NCBI GenBank assembly: GCA_020847395.1
Contig: JADLCD010000046.1
Span: 1-64,000 of the forward strand
From: Chitinophagaceae bacterium
Lineage (GTDB): Bacteria; Bacteroidota; Bacteroidia; Chitinophagales; Chitinophagaceae
Reading direction: 5' to 3'
Length of the DNA: 64,000 nt
Shown: piece after piece, positions 52,366 to 60,689 of the stretch
Numbering within the stretch: the first letter of the stretch is position 1
How the letters are laid out: each line of letters opens with the position of its first letter
The notes under the pieces: generated by a model
Seen by the model: only the letters and a program-made list of their open reading frames with translations
The model's database searches: none
What the model was told of the DNA's origin: nothing
Translations under genes and position numbers: made by a program

Positions 52366-52691
52366 ACATATATATTAAATGACTATGATTGCATGTTATC
52401 TTTTTTGCAGTAAAACAAGCCCTCTATGATTAACGATGCTTTCCTTATAAAGTAAACGAGCGTATCAAAATTGTGCCAGTTATATTCCTTATAATTGTTC
52501 AGTGCCCTTGTAAAAAGAGAATAATTAATTGTTAACAGGTAACAGCCGAAGGTATTTTATATCGCTTAAATTCCACAATCGCTGCGTATTAAATTGCACA
52601 CCGTGTAGAACTTTCCGGTTGGTAGTATCAGGCATTCGCAACCGTATGAAAGAGCATGCATAAGCGCACTGCATGTTTCCATATATTTTAT
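52366..52691. other. Intergenic region between mscS and the sigma-54 gene
   Basis: No gene. The minus ORF at 52566-52787 crosses the promoter region of the sigma-54 gene and has no domain. No repeat copy seen. Confidence 0.45.
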
Positions 52692-52707
52692 TGGCGCATC
52701 AACTGCA
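52692..52707 (+). promoter_or_regulatory. Candidate sigma-54-type promoter of the sigma-54 gene
   Basis: TGGCG-CATCAA-CTGCA with a T before it, GG-N10-GC spacing and a TGC at -12, 101 bases before the ATG at 52809. Would allow self-activation. Confidence 0.35.
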
Positions 52708-52808
52708 GACAATAAACATATCATAAAAAATATCAGGGAAAACACGGGTTGCCTACTGGCACGGATGGCTTGGTATTTGTACTTCACATTGGCTTAATAA
52801 GACAATCC

Positions 52809-54260
52809 ATGCTGAATCAACATCAGTCTATAGGACAACACCTGACGATTAATCCCAAGCAGATTGCGCAGCTCGCGGTATTTCAGCTTGACACGCTTAA
52901 CCTGAAGCAGCGAATAGAATATGAGATAGAAGAAAATCCTTTTTTAGATAAAACAGACAATGCGGTTGAAGAGGAGGCGAAGCGTTCCGTAAATGAAGCG
53001 CTTGAGGAATGGCAGAGCTGGGAAGATTTTTATAATAATGATTATACAGATCGGCACCAGTATTTTGTAGACTCAAATGGATTTGAAGAACAATGGTATC
53101 TTTCCGATAATGAAATACAAGGTGATTACCGCACCGATTTAAAACAACAACTAAAGTACATAAAGCTTACACCGATATATTACAACCTGGGTTGTTTTAT
53201 TCTTGATTCCTGCAATGATAAAGGATATCTTGAACTTGATATTACAACACTGGCTGACGATTTTTCTTTTAAAAACTCGTGCTGTATTACTGAAGATGAT
53301 GTACGTAATGTAATTGCACATGTTCAACAATTAGAGCCATTAGGCGTTGCTTCATCTGGCATACTCGAATATTATCTTTTGCAGGTCTCTCAAAAAGGTA
53401 AAAAAAATATTCCTGGAGGTACTTTATATGTTTTGAACCATCACTTTACTGATCTGCAAAGAGGCAGGTGGAAAGAAATTAATCAATCCATTGCAAAAAA
53501 TAATTTTTCTCTTACAGCTATTCTTGGTTTTTTATCCAGGTTGAGAAAGGCGCCGGTTGATACAGAGATCACTTCATTGGCCTATATCATACCCGATTTT
53601 ATATTATCGTTTGAAGGCGATAATTTAAAAGTTGGCTTGAATAAGACTATGGCATCATCAATAAAAATTAACAGCAGCTATGCCGAAGAACATGTCTTCT
53701 CATCAGGGGTAAGTAATCAAAATGAAAAAATATATTTGAGGCAGAAATACCAGCAGGCGCAATGGTTTGTCGAAGCCATCCGGTTAAGAGAAAAGCACCT
53801 GTTACAAATAATGCATTGTATTGTGCTATTACAGCAGGAATATTTCTGCTCAGGCTGCGAAATTGATCTTAAGCCTATGTTGATGAAGCATATTGTTGAT
53901 AAAACTGGTCTTAATATTTCTGTTGTTTCAAGACTAATTTCTAATAAACATATTGCTACTCCCTTCGGCACCGTCAGTTTGAAAAGCTTATTTTCAGAAG
54001 GTGTGCCTACAACAACCGGGGAAGCAAAGAGTAGTGCTATAGTAGAGCTTGCTATTAAAAATATTGTAAAAGATGAAGATAAAGCCCGGCCTTTTACAGA
54101 TAAGCAGATCACTACATTGTTGCGCAACCAGGGATATATGATAGCAAGAAGAACCGTTACCAAATACCGGGAACGGATGGGGCTTCCCGTTTGTAAGGTA
54201 AGAGAACAAACTGCCAAAGGAAAAACTTCAATTGATAATGAGGATATTATTTTAGTATAG
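52809..54260 (+). CDS. Divergent RNA polymerase sigma-54 factor (RpoN family)
   Basis: 483 residues from Met21 of the track ORF (MLNQHQSIGQHLTINPKQIA). Region I activator-interacting helix at 1-45, an acidic region II of about 60 residues (EEEAKRSVNEALEEWQSWED), core-binding domain at about 110-260 (LGCFILDSCNDKGYLELDIT), DNA-binding HTH at about 350-400, and the RpoN box ARRTVTKYRE near 446. The usual region I and core words are less conserved than in the standard Bacteroidota RpoN, so this may be a second, specialised copy. No AAA+ enhancer-binding activator occurs in the window. Confidence 0.85.
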   Translation: MLNQHQSIGQHLTINPKQIAQLAVFQLDTLNLKQRIEYEIEENPFLDKTDNAVEEEAKRSVNEALEEWQSWEDFYNNDYTDRHQYFVDSNGFEEQWYLSDNEIQGDYRTDLKQQLKYIKLTPIYYNLGCFILDSCNDKGYLELDITTLADDFSFKNSCCITEDDVRNVIAHVQQLEPLGVASSGILEYYLLQVSQKGKKNIPGGTLYVLNHHFTDLQRGRWKEINQSIAKNNFSLTAILGFLSRLRKAPVDTEITSLAYIIPDFILSFEGDNLKVGLNKTMASSIKINSSYAEEHVFSSGVSNQNEKIYLRQKYQQAQWFVEAIRLREKHLLQIMHCIVLLQQEYFCSGCEIDLKPMLMKHIVDKTGLNISVVSRLISNKHIATPFGTVSLKSLFSEGVPTTTGEAKSSAIVELAIKNIVKDEDKARPFTDKQITTLLRNQGYMIARRTVTKYRERMGLPVCKVREQTAKGKTSIDNEDIILV

Positions 54261-54329
54261 GGTGATGAGTTTGGAGGTTGTAAACATGAATTTTGCAGAC
54301 CTTTTTATTACTACTGTTGTGTCAATCAA

Positions 54330-54506
54330 ATGATGTATATGCCTGAAGTACCTTCAATCGTAATCCTTAAAGAGCTTGCAAATCCTTTTGCAGGCAAAAA
54401 AGTGCCCTGCATACGCTGCCATGGGCCGATTCTTAAAGAATATTTTGGCCGTACCAACCGGCGAACATTTTTTTGCCCGCTTTGCCAGAAACGTTATGGA
54501 GCATAG
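54330..54506 (+). CDS. Mini-protein with Fpg/Nei-type zinc finger (missed by the ORF track)
   Basis: 58 residues. CIRCHGPILKEYFGRTNRRT and FFCPLCQKRYGA give four Cys in the C-x2-C ... C-x2-C order of the formamidopyrimidine-DNA glycosylase C-terminal zinc finger, including the R/T-FCPxCQ ending. There is no glycosylase body upstream; the preceding sequence is the sigma-54 gene. It could be a stand-alone zinc-ribbon protein or a remnant. The frame has no stops. Confidence 0.6.
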   Translation: MMYMPEVPSIVILKELANPFAGKKVPCIRCHGPILKEYFGRTNRRTFFCPLCQKRYGA

Positions 54507-54685
54507 GCAGGCTTTACCTTTTTGGGGAACTTAATGGTTTTCCTTTTCCTGAAGAAGGATCTGCATCTACCTGTTTTCCCTTTTGATGATGGCTTTTGCA
54601 TAAAAGTAAAATTTAAGATGAATGAATATGTTTACTGCAAATCAGATACCACCAATAATTAAAAATAGAAAATTGAGTTGTCTTA

Positions 54686-56140
54686 TCATCGTTTACGTAT
54701 TTTTTCAATAATGCTTTGGTGAAAACTTAAAATCTGGCCAATGATAAAGTAATCTTTAACAGAGTTCTTAATATTGCCAAGTAATATGCGTGCTGCGTGG
54801 CTTTGTTCCACTTCTCCTTTTTCTCTCACTCTAATGAGCAAGTTCAATGATATGAGCGCTATAATAGCTCCAATCATAAAAAGAAAATTCCATTGGTGTA
54901 AATTGATCAGGTAAATATTTTTTTCTGCAACAGGACCCATCCACTGTACTCTTACATTCAAAGAGCGGTTAGCAAAAAAATCAACCAGCAATCCTCCTGC
55001 TATGGGCGCGATTGCGGAAAATACAGCGGTCACAATATTTCTGGCAGATAAATATATAATAGCCTCAGTAGATGGAGACAGTTTTAAGCTGATGTTAGTA
55101 AGGGAAAGATTTATTCCAGCATTTGCCATGCCCATGCACACATGTATTAGGAATAAAAGTAAATAATTAATAAGCGCATTCTGATTAAGTCCTACAAAAC
55201 ACCAGGCAACCAGGCAAAGCATATACAAGGGGCCGCCCAGGGCAATGATATTTTTATTGCTGAACCGATCTGCATATTTTCCCCAAATTCTTATGGTCAG
55301 AATACTGAAAACCTGGCTTATGGTTGTCAATATAAGTATAAAAGAAAGCGATAATCCTACTGATTTCAACATGAAAACTGTAAAAAAAGGATTCGCAATA
55401 TTAACAGCAAAAAGCCATAGGGAATTAAAAGAAAGCAGGTGCCTGAAATTAATATCTTTTAGTGGCTTACGAAGCAGTGCAAAAATATTTTCATTTGAAA
55501 CCATTGTTATATGCTCTGGTGATCTGCTCATATATATAGCTCCGGCAATACCTACCATACCAGCCACAATGAACATACAGCCAAAAGTTTTTTGTTCAAA
55601 ATAGGGGTATTCTTTTTTTATATGATCCATCAGAAAAGCTACGCTGAGCCCAAGTATAACATTAAGCATCTGCATATAACTGCTTCGTTTGGAAAAATAG
55701 GTACCAAGCCGGGAAACAGGAACCAGGTCTTTAACCCATGCATTCCATATAGGACCGGATATGGAGCCAAATGCGTAGTAAAAAAAAAGCATTGTAATCA
55801 ATATATTGAAAGATAATTTCTCTAACGTTAGCGCTAATAAGCCAAGAATAAAGAGAGGAATACGTGCAGTAACCGATAAACTCACACATAGCAGTTTTTT
55901 GCTCCGTATCTTCCTGCATAACCAGATAGAAGTGAGCTGTAATAAATTAGTTGCAGTTGGAACACTGGCCAGTAAACCTATTTCTAAGTTGTTAGCTCCT
56001 GCAAGCAATGCCATTGCAACTAAGAAAGTTCCACCCGTAAGTGTTGTCATTATTTCAGAGGCAATTCCGTCAACGATCATAACTTTCATTCCCCTCTCAA
56101 TTTCCGCTTCGCTTAATACAGGCTTTGGCTTCCAGTTCAT
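54686..56140 (-). CDS. MFS transporter
   Basis: 484 residues with twelve predicted helices. IVDGIASEIMTTLTGGTFLV, NNLEIGLLASVPTATNLLQL and the conserved loop after TM2 (LCRKIRSKKLLCVS) fit the MFS fold. The C-terminus has about 30 extra cytoplasmic residues. Substrate unknown; the layout resembles uncharacterised MFS carriers in Bacteroidota without drug-specific signatures. Confidence 0.82.
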   Translation of the reverse strand: MNWKPKPVLSEAEIERGMKVMIVDGIASEIMTTLTGGTFLVAMALLAGANNLEIGLLASVPTATNLLQLTSIWLCRKIRSKKLLCVSLSVTARIPLFILGLLALTLEKLSFNILITMLFFYYAFGSISGPIWNAWVKDLVPVSRLGTYFSKRSSYMQMLNVILGLSVAFLMDHIKKEYPYFEQKTFGCMFIVAGMVGIAGAIYMSRSPEHITMVSNENIFALLRKPLKDINFRHLLSFNSLWLFAVNIANPFFTVFMLKSVGLSLSFILILTTISQVFSILTIRIWGKYADRFSNKNIIALGGPLYMLCLVAWCFVGLNQNALINYLLLFLIHVCMGMANAGINLSLTNISLKLSPSTEAIIYLSARNIVTAVFSAIAPIAGGLLVDFFANRSLNVRVQWMGPVAEKNIYLINLHQWNFLFMIGAIIALISLNLLIRVREKGEVEQSHAARILLGNIKNSVKDYFIIGQILSFHQSIIEKIRKR

Positions 56141-56407
56141 TTTTTTACATTTTGACGTATCTCCTGATATGATTTATATCCTAAAAAAATGATGCCACAT
56201 CATAATAGATTTACAATCCCTGTATGTTTTCGTTGAATATCTTTTCTTAGCTGTTCAAAGTTTTGATGGTAGTGCTAAAAGAACAGGTTGAAAAAGAAAT
56301 GCGGCAAACACTTGTTTATACCGGAAAATAAAATGATGCTTAGGTAGATCAATGAAGCAGCAAGGCTAATATACATCCTGAACGTGGGTTCTGGCGAAAA
56401 TAAAAAC
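56141..56407. other. Intergenic region
   Basis: No gene or repeat copy recognised between the MFS gene and tRNA-Pro. Confidence 0.4.
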
Positions 56408-56438
56408 AGGACAAGTGGAAATAATTCCAGCTTGTCCT
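56408..56438 (-). terminator. Terminator of tRNA-Pro
   Basis: Minus strand AGGACAAG / CTTGTCCT with a 15-base loop followed by GTTTTTATTTT, seven bases after the tRNA 3' end. Confidence 0.7.
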
Positions 56439-56444
56439 GTAAAG

Positions 56445-56518
56445 TCGGGAGGACAGGATTCGAACCTGCGACCCCCTGGTCCCAAACCAGGTATTCTACC
56501 GGGCTGAACTACCTCCCG
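56445..56518 (-). tRNA. tRNA-Pro (TGG)
   Basis: 74 bases on the minus strand. Acceptor CGGGAGG/CCTCCCG with discriminator A, anticodon stem CCTGG/CCAGG with TTTGGGA loop (anticodon TGG), and CGCAGG-TTCGAAT-CCTG T arm. CCA not encoded. Confidence 0.97.
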
Positions 56519-56696
56519 AACCTAAAGGGTGGCAAAGGTAATGGAATGAATATTAATTGCCAAACAGATATTAAATTCTCCGATAAAAAAATTCCGGCAA
56601 AATGCTCTCACAAAAGAATCTTCTTCAGTATTCAAAGCATGAATTTGTAAAAAAGTATTTTCATCTTTCAATAACCATCCACAACTTTGCAGGTAA

Positions 56697-56712
56697 TGGC
56701 ATTATCATTGAA
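56697..56712 (+). promoter_or_regulatory. Candidate sigma-54-type promoter
   Basis: TGGCA-TTATCA-TTGAA, ending 48 bases before the ATG at 56760. Same TTGAA at -12 as the element at 31473. Confidence 0.35.
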
Positions 56713-56759
56713 CAGCCATATCGATACATAAATCATATTACTTATTTAAGCGCAGTATT

Positions 56760-57062
56760 ATGTCATCATTAAATATTAATATACCCCATAGCCTCCCAAA
56801 GGAAGAAGCTTTGTTAAGAATAAAAGGATTATTGCAGCAGGTGAAAGAGGAGCAGGCGAATATTGTTTCAAATGTTAAAGAAAACTGGGAGGGAGATAAA
56901 GGAGCATTTTCTTTTTCTGCAATGGGTTTTGACCTTTCAGGTTTGATAGATGTAAAAGATGATGGAGTGGATATAAATGCCGACCTGCCATTTGCTGTAT
57001 CATTGTTTAAGGGAAAGATAAAAGAGGTGATTACAGAAAAGGCAACACAATTATTGGCGTAA
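56760..57062 (+). CDS. PHA-system family protein (PHA_gran_rgn)
   Basis: 100 residues. LNINIPHSLPKEEALLRIKG and NWEGDKGAFSFSAMGFDLSG are the family pattern; VDINADLPFAVSLFKGKIKE ends it. The family occurs in polyhydroxyalkanoate granule loci, but this genome segment shows no pha genes, so the role is probably different or general. Confidence 0.85.
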   Translation: MSSLNINIPHSLPKEEALLRIKGLLQQVKEEQANIVSNVKENWEGDKGAFSFSAMGFDLSGLIDVKDDGVDINADLPFAVSLFKGKIKEVITEKATQLLA

Positions 57063-57121
57063 AGGTTTATGTAAAACAAGCCCTGAAAAGCCGGGTAGTA
57101 TGTAAAGCATATACAGATGAA

Positions 57122-57778
57122 ATGATGAAACCCAGAGTAAAAATATGTTGTATCAGCAGTGTTGATGAAGCAATGCTTGCCATACAATACGGCGCATCAG
57201 CTTTGGGGCTGGTTGGTAAGATGCCGAGCGGCCCGGGCATAATTGATGATGCGTTGATACATGAAATTGCAAAAAAAGTTCCTCCGCCTGTATCAACATT
57301 CCTGCTTACCAGCGAAACAAAAGCCGATGCAATAATCAATCACTATAAAAGGGTGCATACTTCTACCATTCAGATAGTAGATGCGCTGGAAGAAAAGCAG
57401 TACGACCTGTTGCGGAAGGAACTGCTGCATGTAAAGCTTGTGCAGGTGATACATGTTATTGATGACAATTCGGTTAAAGAGGCTGTTGAAATTGCTGCGT
57501 ATGTTGATGCGATACTGCTCGACAGCGGTAATCCCAATTTAGCTGTGAAAGAGCTGGGAGGCACAGGCAGAACACATAACTGGGATTTGAGCAAAAAAAT
57601 AAGAGAAGCTATCCGCATTCCTTTATTCCTGGCCGGTGGTTTACATAAGGATAACATAAAGCAGGCCATAGAATATGTTGAACCTTTTGGCGTAGACTTA
57701 TGCAGCGGTGTAAGAACAAATGGCAGGCTTGATGAACAAAAGCTCAGTGATTTCTTCCGTGAGATTTCAGAATTATAG
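57122..57778 (+). CDS. Phosphoribosylanthranilate isomerase-like protein (TrpF family), orphan
   Basis: A 218-residue TIM barrel. KICCISSVDEAMLAIQYGAS has the catalytic Cys of TrpF (KIC), AILLDSG gives the catalytic Asp, and IPLFLAGGLHKDNIKQAI with PFGVDLCSGVRTNG the phosphate site. No other trp gene is close. The KICG motif has become KICC and the QLHG strand is not clear (TIQIVDALEE), so a changed substrate is possible. Confidence 0.78.
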   Translation: MMKPRVKICCISSVDEAMLAIQYGASALGLVGKMPSGPGIIDDALIHEIAKKVPPPVSTFLLTSETKADAIINHYKRVHTSTIQIVDALEEKQYDLLRKELLHVKLVQVIHVIDDNSVKEAVEIAAYVDAILLDSGNPNLAVKELGGTGRTHNWDLSKKIREAIRIPLFLAGGLHKDNIKQAIEYVEPFGVDLCSGVRTNGRLDEQKLSDFFREISEL

Positions 57779-58057
57779 ACTCTTTAACCAAATCTTTAAT
57801 AAAAGGGATTTTTGATGATCATGGATATAAAACAAGCTTCTGTAATAAGCACATTTTTATAACTGTATCAAAACCGTACACTTTGTGTATCGGTAGCGTA
57901 CGAAAATAAAGCGCTGTTTCCTGATAAAAAGCTGGTTTTCAATAGTGTTTCATTCTGGCACATCATTCCTTTATAAATGGCTGTTTCAGTATTGATTTTG
58001 CCTTCCGGCATGAGCCGGGAGGTTTTTATAAGAAAGCAGTATAATAGTTTTGATAAA

Positions 58058-59308
58058 ATGGACAGAGTAATACAAAAGAAAAAATGGAGTACAAAGCGGA
58101 TACTTACCATTGTTGGTATCGCGGCTATCATCGGATTAATAGGAGCAAGTTATTATTTCACTTCAGGCAAGCCTAAGCTTAATGTTGATACTGAGCGGAT
58201 AACCGTAAGCGAAGTTAAGCAGGGCGTTTTCCAGGAAACCATTCCTGTAAATGGTGTTGTACTTCCGCTTACCAGTATTTATCTTGATGCACAGGAAGGC
58301 GGCAGGGTAGAGGAGAAGTTTGTGGAAGATGGTACCATCATGAAAAAAGGACAACCTATTCTCCGGCTTTCCAATACAGATCTTTTAATGACATTAATGA
58401 GCCAGCAGAATACCGTGTACAACACACTTACGCAAATGCAGATCAACAACAATAATGCTTTGCAGAACACGGTATCAAAGCTTAACCAGATGGCCGATGT
58501 GGAAAGCCAGCTAAAAGAATCGGAACGTTTATATAATCTTAATAAAGATTTGTATGAGCAGAAAGTAATCGGCTCGCAGGAGTTTAAGCAATCAGAAATC
58601 AATTATAATTACCTGCTCGACAAAAAGATGTTAACAGAGCGCATACTTGAGCAGGATTCTCTTTCAAGGCTGCAACAGTCGAAGCAGGATAAACAATCAT
58701 ATGCTGGCTCACAGCAGGCATTAAATATTATGCAGAAAAAAGTAGGCGACCTGATTGTACGTGCACCGGTTGACGGGCAGTTAACATCGCTTGATGCTGA
58801 AATAGGTGAAAATAAAAATAAAGGACAAAGGCTTGGACAAATAGATGTGTTGAGTGGGTTTAAAGTAAGGGTTGATGTAGATGAACATTACATCTCCCGT
58901 ATTTACCCCGGGCAAAAAGGGCGCTTTACTTTTGCTGATTCAACGTATGAGCTTGAGATCAAGAAAGTATTTACGCAGGTTACCAATGGTCGTTTCCAGG
59001 TAGATATGGAATTTACCGGCAAAGTGCCTAAAGGTATTCGCCGCGGACAAACATTGCAAACCCTGCTTGCATTAAGCGAAGAAAGAAAAGCATTGCTTTT
59101 ACCGCGCGGAGGATTTTTTCAGCAAACAGGCGGCAACTGGATATTTAAAGTTTCTGAAGACGGCAGCAGGGCATACAGAGTGAACATTGTATTGGGTAAT
59201 CAAAACCAGGATTACTATGAAGTAACTGAAGGATTAAACCCCGGTGATAAAGTAATAACAAGCAGCTATGAAAATTATGTAAATATGCAGGAGTTGATTT
59301 TGAAGTAG
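58058..59308 (+). CDS. HlyD/MacA-like periplasmic adaptor protein
   Basis: 416 residues from Met28 of the track ORF (MDRVIQKKKWSTKRILTIVG). One N-terminal helix (ILTIVGIAAIIGLIGASYYF), lipoyl half-motifs LDAQEGGRVEEKFVEDGTIM and KVGDLIVRAPVDGQLTSLDA, a long coiled coil between (about 120-220), and a beta-barrel domain. Couples the inner-membrane ABC exporter to an outer-membrane channel. First gene of a MacAB-like cluster. Confidence 0.9.
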   Translation: MDRVIQKKKWSTKRILTIVGIAAIIGLIGASYYFTSGKPKLNVDTERITVSEVKQGVFQETIPVNGVVLPLTSIYLDAQEGGRVEEKFVEDGTIMKKGQPILRLSNTDLLMTLMSQQNTVYNTLTQMQINNNNALQNTVSKLNQMADVESQLKESERLYNLNKDLYEQKVIGSQEFKQSEINYNYLLDKKMLTERILEQDSLSRLQQSKQDKQSYAGSQQALNIMQKKVGDLIVRAPVDGQLTSLDAEIGENKNKGQRLGQIDVLSGFKVRVDVDEHYISRIYPGQKGRFTFADSTYELEIKKVFTQVTNGRFQVDMEFTGKVPKGIRRGQTLQTLLALSEERKALLLPRGGFFQQTGGNWIFKVSEDGSRAYRVNIVLGNQNQDYYEVTEGLNPGDKVITSSYENYVNMQELILK

Positions 59309-59441
59309 GGTAGAGAGCGGTGAGCCAGGGGCTATGAGCTATCAGCAGTCAGTGTCTTTTTGTCTCACAGTCCATAGCCAACAGCTCATTGCCCCTGTAA
59401 CTTTTTAAAAACTATTTCGTATATAATAAAATACATCATCA

Positions 59442-60119
59442 ATGATTAAGATTAAAGACCTTGAAAAGATATATCGCACAGAAGAAGTGGAGACGGTAGC
59501 GCTAAATAAACTTTCTTTTGAAGTAAAAGATGGTGAATTTGTAGCAGTGATGGGGCCTTCAGGTTGTGGAAAATCAACTTTGCTTAATATACTTGGCTTG
59601 CTTGATGATCCTGATGCCGGCAGCTTTTTGTTTAATGGCATTGAAGTAGCCCATTTCAATGAACGTAAAAGAGCTGACCTGCGTAAACATAATATCGGCT
59701 TCGTATTTCAGAGCTTTAATCTTATTGATGAACTGACAGTATTTGAGAACGTGGAATTGCCGTTAATATATACCGGCGTAAAATCTGCCGATCGTAAAAA
59801 AAGAGTAGAAGAAGTGCTGGATAAGGTTCAGATTATGCACAGGCGCAATCACTATCCGCAGCAATTATCAGGAGGCCAGCAGCAGCGTGTGGCTGTAGCC
59901 CGTGCAGTGGTAAATAATCCTAAATTAATTCTTGCGGATGAGCCTACAGGTAATTTGGATAGCAGCAATGGTAATGAAGTAATGCAGATGCTTACCGATT
60001 TGAATGAGCAGGGAACGACTATTATTATGGTTACACACTCCGAGCATGATTCAAGGTATAGCCACCGCATCATTCGCATGCTGGATGGGCAAACGGTAAC
60101 GGAGAATATATTGGTGTAG
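59442..60119 (+). CDS. ABC transporter ATPase (MacB/LolD type)
   Basis: 225 residues. Walker A GPSGCGKSTLL, Q-loop VFQSFNL, signature LSGGQQQRVAVARA, Walker B LILADEPTGNLD, switch His in VTHSEHDSRY. Cytoplasmic motor of the exporter with the two permeases downstream. 133 bases after the adaptor gene. Confidence 0.95.
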   Translation: MIKIKDLEKIYRTEEVETVALNKLSFEVKDGEFVAVMGPSGCGKSTLLNILGLLDDPDAGSFLFNGIEVAHFNERKRADLRKHNIGFVFQSFNLIDELTVFENVELPLIYTGVKSADRKKRVEEVLDKVQIMHRRNHYPQQLSGGQQQRVAVARAVVNNPKLILADEPTGNLDSSNGNEVMQMLTDLNEQGTTIIMVTHSEHDSRYSHRIIRMLDGQTVTENILV

Positions 60120-60439
60120 CAGCCTCTCCCGGCCTCTCCAAAGGAGAGGAGACCTAAGCACAGGGGCCCGCTTTTCGAAGAAGCTGATTATAGCTAAGGA
60201 TGTTGAGCATAAAAGTGAGGAAATGAATTTGAAAATGATTTAAACTTTTGAACCACCAAGGCACAAAGCACACAAAGTTACACAAAGCGCTGTGGTAAAG
60301 GCAAGTCAGGGTTTATCCTAAAGTTGATGTGGTAGGTATACTGTTTGGAAATATTCTGCAGCACCGCTCCCTCTCCGTTGTAAGGAGAGGGAGAAGGAGG
60401 GAGAGGCTTAGATTCTTTTAAAAATATTAAACAAAACAT
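60120..60439. other. Intergenic region with repeat-like hairpins
   Basis: CTCTCC/GGAGAG (near 60135) and CCCTCTCC/GGAGAGGG (near 60368) hairpins resemble the scattered spacer repeats noted at 13325. No gene. Confidence 0.4.
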
Positions 60440-60661
60440 ATGACAAAGCAATTTCAAACCAAAATGCAACAAATCACCATGTTAATCGCGTTGCTTATAT
60501 TGGTGATTGTTATTGCTCAAAAAGTATCGGCGGGCACCTGCACCGCAAGCCGGTATGAAGTAATGCAATGTGATGAAAATACATCAACGGAAATAGTAGA
60601 TATATCTTCTACAGTAAGCGATTTACCCTGGAGTCCGTTTATTGCTTTTCTAACCCGTTAA
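60440..60661 (+). CDS. Possible small exported protein within the ABC cluster
   Basis: 73 residues: MTKQFQTKMQQITMLIALLI with a signal-anchor helix ending VSAGTCTASRYEVMQCDENT, then a short acidic part. Two mature Cys. It lies 28 bases before the permease gene. Coding is plausible because it has a clear signal peptide, but no family is recognised. Confidence 0.4.
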   Translation: MTKQFQTKMQQITMLIALLILVIVIAQKVSAGTCTASRYEVMQCDENTSTEIVDISSTVSDLPWSPFIAFLTR

Positions 60662-60689
60662 GAAGGCATCCGCTTTCCTTTAGTATAAT

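Noticed and set aside
53717-54217. Minus-strand ORF of 166 codons
   Set aside because: It lies wholly inside the sigma-54 gene, whose frame has clear conserved motifs.
54494-54601. Minus-strand 35-codon Lys/Arg-rich ORF
   Set aside because: Overlaps the zinc-finger ORF, has no ribosome site, and its basic composition follows from AT-rich sequence.
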